A stretch of 64,000 nt of DNA. Source: Branchiostoma floridae (lineage: Eukaryota; Chordata; Leptocardii; Amphioxiformes; Branchiostomatidae). Shown here one piece after another: positions 59,801 through 64,000 of the stretch. Every line of letters starts with the position of its first letter. Position 1 is the stretch's first letter. A program made the position numbers and the translations under genes. The stretch lies in NCBI RefSeq assembly GCF_000003815.2, contig NC_049989.1:19070743-19134742 (forward strand), given 5' to 3'. The notes beneath the pieces are model-generated. The model did not search any database. It was not told the origin of the DNA and saw only the letters and a list, made by a program, of their open reading frames with translations.

Positions 59801-62800
59801 ATGCATGGATGCTTGAATGATGGATGGATGGATGATGGATGGATGGATAATCGAATCAATATTAAATATTGGACGGATGGTGGAGATCCCGTCATGATGT
59901 TCTCATCAAAGTACATGATGACATTGGCATACTTAAGGAAACATTTTACTCATCAAGGTAGACGAAAGTACCTGATCCCTCATTCATGTCTGATTCCACA
60001 GACGACTACGTATCCGGTCCTGCTCAAAGCGCCAAGAACGCGGGTCTCATCCTGGCCTCGGTGGGCGTGGGCACCAGCATCAGCAGTACCGAACTGAACA
60101 CCATCGCCACCAACAGTTCCTACCGCTACGCCGTCAGCTCCTACACCGACATCGTGGGGCTCATGGGCGTACGGGACCAGCTACACAGCAGGATGGACGC
60201 TTGTGAGTTGCCGTTTGTTCCTTTGATTGTGTGTGTGTTGTCACATACACTCGCACACATATGCATGCATTTACACACACATGCAAAAAGAGCGGCATTG
60301 CCCTGCCATGAGTGAGAGTGAGCACACACACTCACACACAAACACACACACACACACACACACAAGATTGCTTCAAGATAGTTCGGATTTATCTTCAAGT
60401 CGTGCTTACTCACAATGTCCCCGTGTGCGTGCTTGTATATTTGTTTGTATTTCTGTGACTATGTATAATACACATTATGTAACATACATTACTAATGCTG
60501 CTATTTTGATCGGTGGGTCTGGATGATCACAAACCAGAAGGAGTGAAGTCTGCCATTTCTGATTGCCATGCCATGTTTTATGTCTAGTTGGAACCACGGT
60601 CGCCCTTGAAGTGACCTGCAACTCGGGTTCGATTTCCGTGAAGATGGAGAAGAGCTCGCTGACGTCATTCCAGATCCGGTCTGCGGCGGATCTACATCTC
60701 CGGCAGCCCACCTGTGTCGCAAGGAACGACGGGAACTACTTCACCTTCAACATCGCGAGTCTGTCGGCTTGTGGTACGGAGAAAGAAGTAAGGAATAGAA
60801 CTCCTTTAAAAGTATGTTCACTAGTCATAACAGTGAACTCTTGTTTTTGGCTGGTAGATCGGCTTGTGTGTGTATCCGTGCTCACGTGTGTGTATGTGTG
60901 TTTGTATGTATGTACGGTGTGTGTGACACTGTGTGTTTTGCTCTGCCATAGGGAACAGTGTATCTTTTTTTTCTTTTGTCACCTGCAATTAGCCTTCGGG
61001 CAAGACTTTGCAATAAACTTATTGTATTATAAGTCTCTGCCAAGGGGTCAGGTCTGCTATTTGTGACTGTCTCATGTAAAACATTAGCTAGCCTGAAATC
61101 CAGCCTTGTTAGCGAACTTCGGGACCGGACCAAAGCTAGCAAATTTGCCTTCATGAGTTTTTTTTCTTTGCCATAACACTAAATTGAATTTGCTGCAACA
61201 CCCACCTTTGCAGCAAGACGGAGACCACTTCGTCTTTTCCAACACCATCAACAGCAAGATCCCTTCCGGTGTGGACGTCTGGCGAGGCAAGCTGCTGACC
61301 GTGAACGTCACGTGTCGCTACCCGGTGGATCTCAGCGTCAGCCTGACGGGCGGCATCAACCCGGTCGTGACGTAAGTCTAGTTTGGTGTGTTTAGAGTCA
61401 CGTGACTGTGACGTAAGTCATCCGCCATGTTGTAGGTTAAACCGTTTAAGCTGCTGGCTTTAAACGTCACGTGTCGCTACCCGGTGGACCTGAGCGTCTG
61501 TCCGACGGGCGGCATCAACCCTGTCGTGACGTAAGAAATTTCCCGGATGCAATCCTTGTTAATTTACATTGGCTCCCATACTTGCTTCCATACAAACAAT
61601 TATGGGATGGCAGAGGTAACTCAAATAGGATGGCACCAAGGCCATATCTAAGGCTGACGTCATATTTCCAAACCGGGGCCCGACCGGGCTGTTTGTGGAA
61701 ATGAAGAATAGAAATGTATACGGAAAGATGTACTCAAATAATGGCCACGACTATTCTCTTTATGTCTTGTGCAGCTTCGTGTCTTTTATATCAAACTTTT
61801 TGTTCCCGAAAGCTGCCCGTCCGGGCCCCGGTTTGGAAATGTGACCTAGGTCTGACTTGCATGGTTTTGACGAATACAAACCTTCCAGCACAGAGACGTT
61901 CACGGTGGAGGGTAGCGGGGAGTTCCGAGTGACCATGGGGCTGTTCCAGGGTCCCACCTTCGGCACTGCGTACTCCACAACCCCGTCCATCACGCTGGAG
62001 GATAACCTGTACGTGGGGCTGAACCTGCAGGGCGTGAGTCACTCCGAGCTGGTCCTCAGGCTCAGGAACTGTTGGGCTACCCCGACCAACAACGCGGAGG
62101 ACCCGACACAGTACCCCATAACTACAGACGGGTAAGCGTGTTTTAGACCTGAGTGAAGTGAGGAAAGTCGTGTTAAGTGCCTTTCCCAAGGGCACAAGAT
62201 CGGTGACATGGCAGGTTTCGATCCCAAGAGCCCAAAGGGCTACCGATTACGCCACGCGATCGCACAATCACGATTTTATTTATTTTGTAGCGTGTAGTCC
62301 TGCTTGTAACGTAGTTGCAGGCTACTCGATATCATTTCGCAGGCCTTTGCTGTCTCTGCATTCTTGTTAAACCCGAGAAGACGGCCATTGCGTAGTCCTG
62401 TTGTTAATTCGAGACACGATCGCATTGTCCTGGCCACCACAGTCAAAAGTATATAAAAGCAAAACAAACTCCAGATGAGGTCTTTGGTATCCATCCCTTT
62501 ATTATTATAAAAATTTTGTTCCATTCAGGTGTCCGAACACTGAGGACGGAACCATCTACATCATAGAGAACGCCCAGTCGAAACAGGCCCGATTCCGTGT
62601 GCAGATGTTCCGGTTCGCCAGCCACCCCCGCGTGTACCTGCACTGCACCATCAGCGTGTGTGACCAGGTCAACCCTGGAGCCTGCGCGCCGGTCAGTATC
62701 TGTACTCTAGCTAGATTCTACGAGACTGACTTCGCTAGCTATTACAGGAAAAATAGTTTCGCTACCAGAGGAGTTGGTCGACCGCACAGTCGGAGTCTTA

Positions 62801-63995
62801 CTCATAAACCTAAGCGTGGACTGACTCCCCTGCAGGCCAGGCTAATTTCCCTATTTTTTTTGCTGGTGAAGGCTTCTTGTACTCCACATTTCCATTGCAA
62901 GCTTGATGCTTACACCTAAACCTTAGGGCCCCATAATTATGTCAACATGACGGATTCGGAATCAGTTGGGAAAAAATGGTCGGGATGTCTCATTGATTAA
63001 AAGATCATTGATCATTCACATCCTTCTTCATTGATGAATTATATTTTTATTTTACCTACCGCAGACCTGTGCGACCCACAGCGGCCGGCGCTGGCTTCCG
63101 TCCGTCCAGCCCGAGCAGGCGGCGGGGAGAGAGCGGAGGGCGGCCGAGGACACGACAGTCACCATTTCGTCGGGACCTATTCTACAGGAAGGCGAGGACG
63201 ATGGTATGTCCCGTTCTTTTGATAATATTAATGTTTGCTTTCAACAACGCTTGAACTGCTCCCCAAAAGACATACATGTAACTAGTTATGTCCACCTTGC
63301 AGAGGTTTATTTTTTTGTTGCACTACTATGTCGTTTCGTATACGTATTTCAAATGGGATAAACGTAGAGGTGTAGCAAAAGACATGAAGTTTTTTAGAAA
63401 TTAATACAAGACATTGCCTGAGTGTACTTCTTGCTGTTTGTCAGTGAGCCATGTGACAGGTTGCAAGTCTTGTCATTAACATACTGACAAGCCAAAATAT
63501 ATGCACGTCCTATCGTGTACTTCATAATGTAGGAAAATTGCCCATCATTTTTTATTTGTTTGTTTATCTGAATTCATCACAAAGTTGCAAGTTGCTTTCC
63601 CTCGTTGGTATCATCGAAGTTAATAAGACCATTCCACGTTTTGTCTCATATGTGCTGATCAACTGTTTTATTTGAACATTCCTACAGACGATGAACCGTC
63701 TCCAGTTGTCCTTGCCCTTGGCGGCATCTTGGGCACCGTCTGTGTCGCCACCCTGGCCGTCATCGGGGTCAAACTCGCGGGGAAGGTAGCTGCGAAGCCA
63801 GCCGTGACCCCAGCGGCAGTCAGCAGCCCGGGAGGAGGACAGCCGAGCAGCGGACCATCCGGGGACGAGCCGCCGCCATACTCCGCCTCTGCAGCTGACG
63901 GCTTCGCTTCGGCCAACTTGAAGTATAATGTCGTCACGTCCAAGTTGGGCGTTGGGGACAATGGTTTCTCCAGCTTGCCGACTGTGAAAATTTAA
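55438..63995 (+). CDS. TSP1/EGF/VWA/ZP transmembrane receptor, 814 aa
   Basis: Exons: 55438-55622, 56748-56887, 57414-57533, 57773-57892, 58127-58246, 58629-58831, 59311-59455, 60002-60202, 60588-60787, 61214-61371, 61889-62131, 62529-62691, 63065-63203, 63688-63995. Phases join cleanly, total 2445 bases. Order: signal peptide, seven arginines, TSP1, short EGF, three calcium-binding EGFs, VWA, ZP module, furin-type RERR, transmembrane helix, tail with PPPY. ZP modules polymerise into extracellular filaments after furin-type cleavage, as in uromodulin, so a filament-forming or matrix-facing surface protein is the likely role. The VWA lacks the first MIDAS Asp. The end lies five bases from the window edge, so the 3' UTR is not visible. 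I do not know a named orthologue with this exact order. Confidence 0.9.
55975..56420. repeat. GGTATTGTTTTTGGTGTGT repeats flanking the hairpin
   Basis: aaggtattgtttttggtgtgt(t)tgtgtgtctg near 55981 and ggaggtattgtttttggtgtg near 56310 are copies, each followed by 'ggatac/atttgtg' and 'cctctggatgg'. The second begins with a small palindrome (cctccatgaaaaatcatgga). A dispersed family, class unknown. Confidence 0.7.
56086..56199. mobile_element. Near-perfect 114-bp hairpin with 9-bp target duplication
   Basis: Arms of about 52 bases, starting TAGCCTGAGTATCATCCTCC and ending with its complement, leave a loop of only about 8 bases. ATGTGGTTA repeats exactly on both sides (56077-56085, 56200-56208). 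Termini match 26992-27397. It lies in ZP-gene intron 1; a transcript could fold into a long stem. Confidence 0.9.
56500..56648. mobile_element. TTCGCGGT-rich MITE, truncated
   Basis: The right end GCATTTACAG-TA and interior TTCGCGGTGGATTTTGAAG match the family of 24986-25194. The left end is degraded. It lies about 100 bp before exon 2. Confidence 0.72.
57414..58246 (+). CDS. Three calcium-binding EGF exons
   Basis: 57414-57533, 57773-57892 and 58127-58246, each 120 bases and phase 1-1, begin DINECS. The second resembles EGF six of the upstream paralogue ([21 protein letters not shown]), evidence for shared ancestry of the arrays. Confidence 0.92.
58629..60202 (+). CDS. VWA domain exons 6-8
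   Basis: 58629-58831, 59311-59455 and 60002-60202 encode a von Willebrand factor A fold: [16 protein letters not shown] (strand A), [36 protein letters not shown] and [11 protein letters not shown]. The canonical D-x-S-x-S metal site after strand A is changed (Ala in place of Asp), while the later Thr and Asp positions remain. Metal-dependent ligand binding is therefore doubtful. Confidence 0.88.
58832..59310 (+). other. Intron 6 of the ZP gene
   Basis: 0.48 kb with an ORF-like continuation after the donor but no recognised domain or repeat family. Confidence 0.55.
59490..59865. repeat. GGAT/GCAT minisatellite in ZP-gene intron 7
   Basis: Tandem ggatggatgcatggatgg units and gaatgaat variants, with higher-order 'ggatatggatggatgg' blocks. 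Long open frames on both strands here are artefacts of the repeat. Confidence 0.92.
60240..60363. repeat. CA-rich microsatellite in ZP-gene intron 8
   Basis: Imperfect CACA tracts at 60240-60280 and an uninterrupted tract at about 60335-60363. Confidence 0.88.
60588..63203 (+). CDS. ZP module exons 9-13 with furin site
   Basis: 60588-60787 starts the ZP-N part ([20 protein letters not shown]). 61214-61371 and 61889-62131 continue it ([51 protein letters not shown]). 62529-62691 is the ZP-C core ([29 protein letters not shown]). 63065-63203 ends the module and contains RERR, a furin-type cleavage site, followed by VTISSGPI, which may be the external hydrophobic patch. Confidence 0.9.
61448..61535 (+). 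repeat. Echo of ZP exon 10 3' end and donor
   Basis: aacgtcacgtgtcgctaccc...ggcatcaaccctgtcgtgac|gtaag repeats the last ~75 bases of exon 10 and its donor (61371/61372) about 160 bp downstream, with several substitutions (for example gtcagcctgacg became gtctgtccgacg). Confidence 0.85.
61648..61852. mobile_element. MITE of the same family, in ZP-gene intron 10
   Basis: The terminal arms CCAAACCGGGGCCCG and CGGGCCCCGGTTTGG are inverted copies. The interior 'tttgtggaaat...atactcaaata' matches the elements at 2866 and 13961. It ends about 36 bp upstream of the exon 11 acceptor (61888). Confidence 0.75.
62144..62268 (-). mobile_element. tRNA-derived SINE in ZP-gene intron 11
   Basis: On the minus strand: GCGTGGCGTAATCGGTAGCC (A box), GGGATCGAAACC (B box), then CTTGTGCCCTTGGGAAAGGC and ACACGACTTTCCTCACTTC. 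Same family as 26222-26345. It starts 12 bases after the exon 11 donor. Confidence 0.8.
63204..63687 (+). other. Intron 13 of the ZP gene
   Basis: 0.48 kb, AT-rich, no feature seen. Confidence 0.6.
63688..63995 (+). CDS. Transmembrane helix and PPPY tail of the ZP receptor
   Basis: After [15 protein letters not shown] then a hydrophobic helix ([20 protein letters not shown]), Lys stop-transfer residues, a Gly/Pro/Ser-rich tail with DEPPPYSAS, and stop TAA at 63993-63995. The PPPY parallels the tail of the upstream paralogue although the exons are otherwise dissimilar. Confidence 0.92.
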
Positions 63996-64000
63996 CTCAC

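Noticed and set aside
59248-59916. 222-codon His/Pro-Ser frame and Trp/Met/Asp frames opposite
   Set aside because: Translation of the GGAT/GCAT minisatellite in an intron; frames on both strands are equally open.

Overview
The window is eukaryotic genomic DNA. It has intron-rich genes with GT-AG splicing, tRNA-derived SINEs, and many short inverted-repeat transposons. The gene content points to an invertebrate deuterostome, most likely a lancelet (Branchiostoma): a type I coronin, chordate-style TSP1/EGF/VWA/ZP receptors, and heavy heterozygosity-like duplication. The species call is inference. All supported genes are on the + strand.

Layout. (1) 1-33504 with 3' UTR to about 36400: a type I coronin in 13 coding exons, predicted 626 aa. 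The first 8158 bases repeat, at high identity, the block at about 12642-17347 (intron 1 through exon 3). This copy ends inside exon 3 at a gap of exactly 100 N, and the true first coding exon follows. The simplest reading is an uncollapsed second haplotype scaffolded upstream of the gene. Comparing the two copies reveals several transposon insertions with their empty or divergent counterparts (PiggyBac-like TTAA, Tc1-like TA, a tRNA-SINE with an 11-bp target duplication, and MITEs). (2) 37620-40220: a gene with a 402-codon uninterrupted coding exon for a helical protein with a central glycine/alanine-rich hydrophobic hairpin, resembling apolipoprotein L. It has a promoter-like segment and a non-coding first exon. 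(3) 43634-52082: a signal peptide/TSP1/EGF/seven calcium-binding EGF/transmembrane receptor, 467 aa. (4) 53513-63995: a tandem paralogue that starts with nearly the same exon but continues into VWA, a ZP module with a furin site, a transmembrane helix and a PPPY tail, 814 aa. A TATA promoter and non-coding exon lie 1.8 kb upstream of its start codon.

The two receptors probably arose by tandem duplication followed by different 3' domain content. Both keep a seven-arginine run after the signal peptide and a cytoplasmic PPPY motif. No operon-like or prokaryotic system is present. The most unusual features are the short 'echo' duplications that straddle splice junctions of coronin and the ZP gene, including an array of about seven extra copies of the coronin exon 3 donor site, and a dense set of MITE families whose target-site duplications can be read directly (5, 8 and 9 bp, TA, TTAA).
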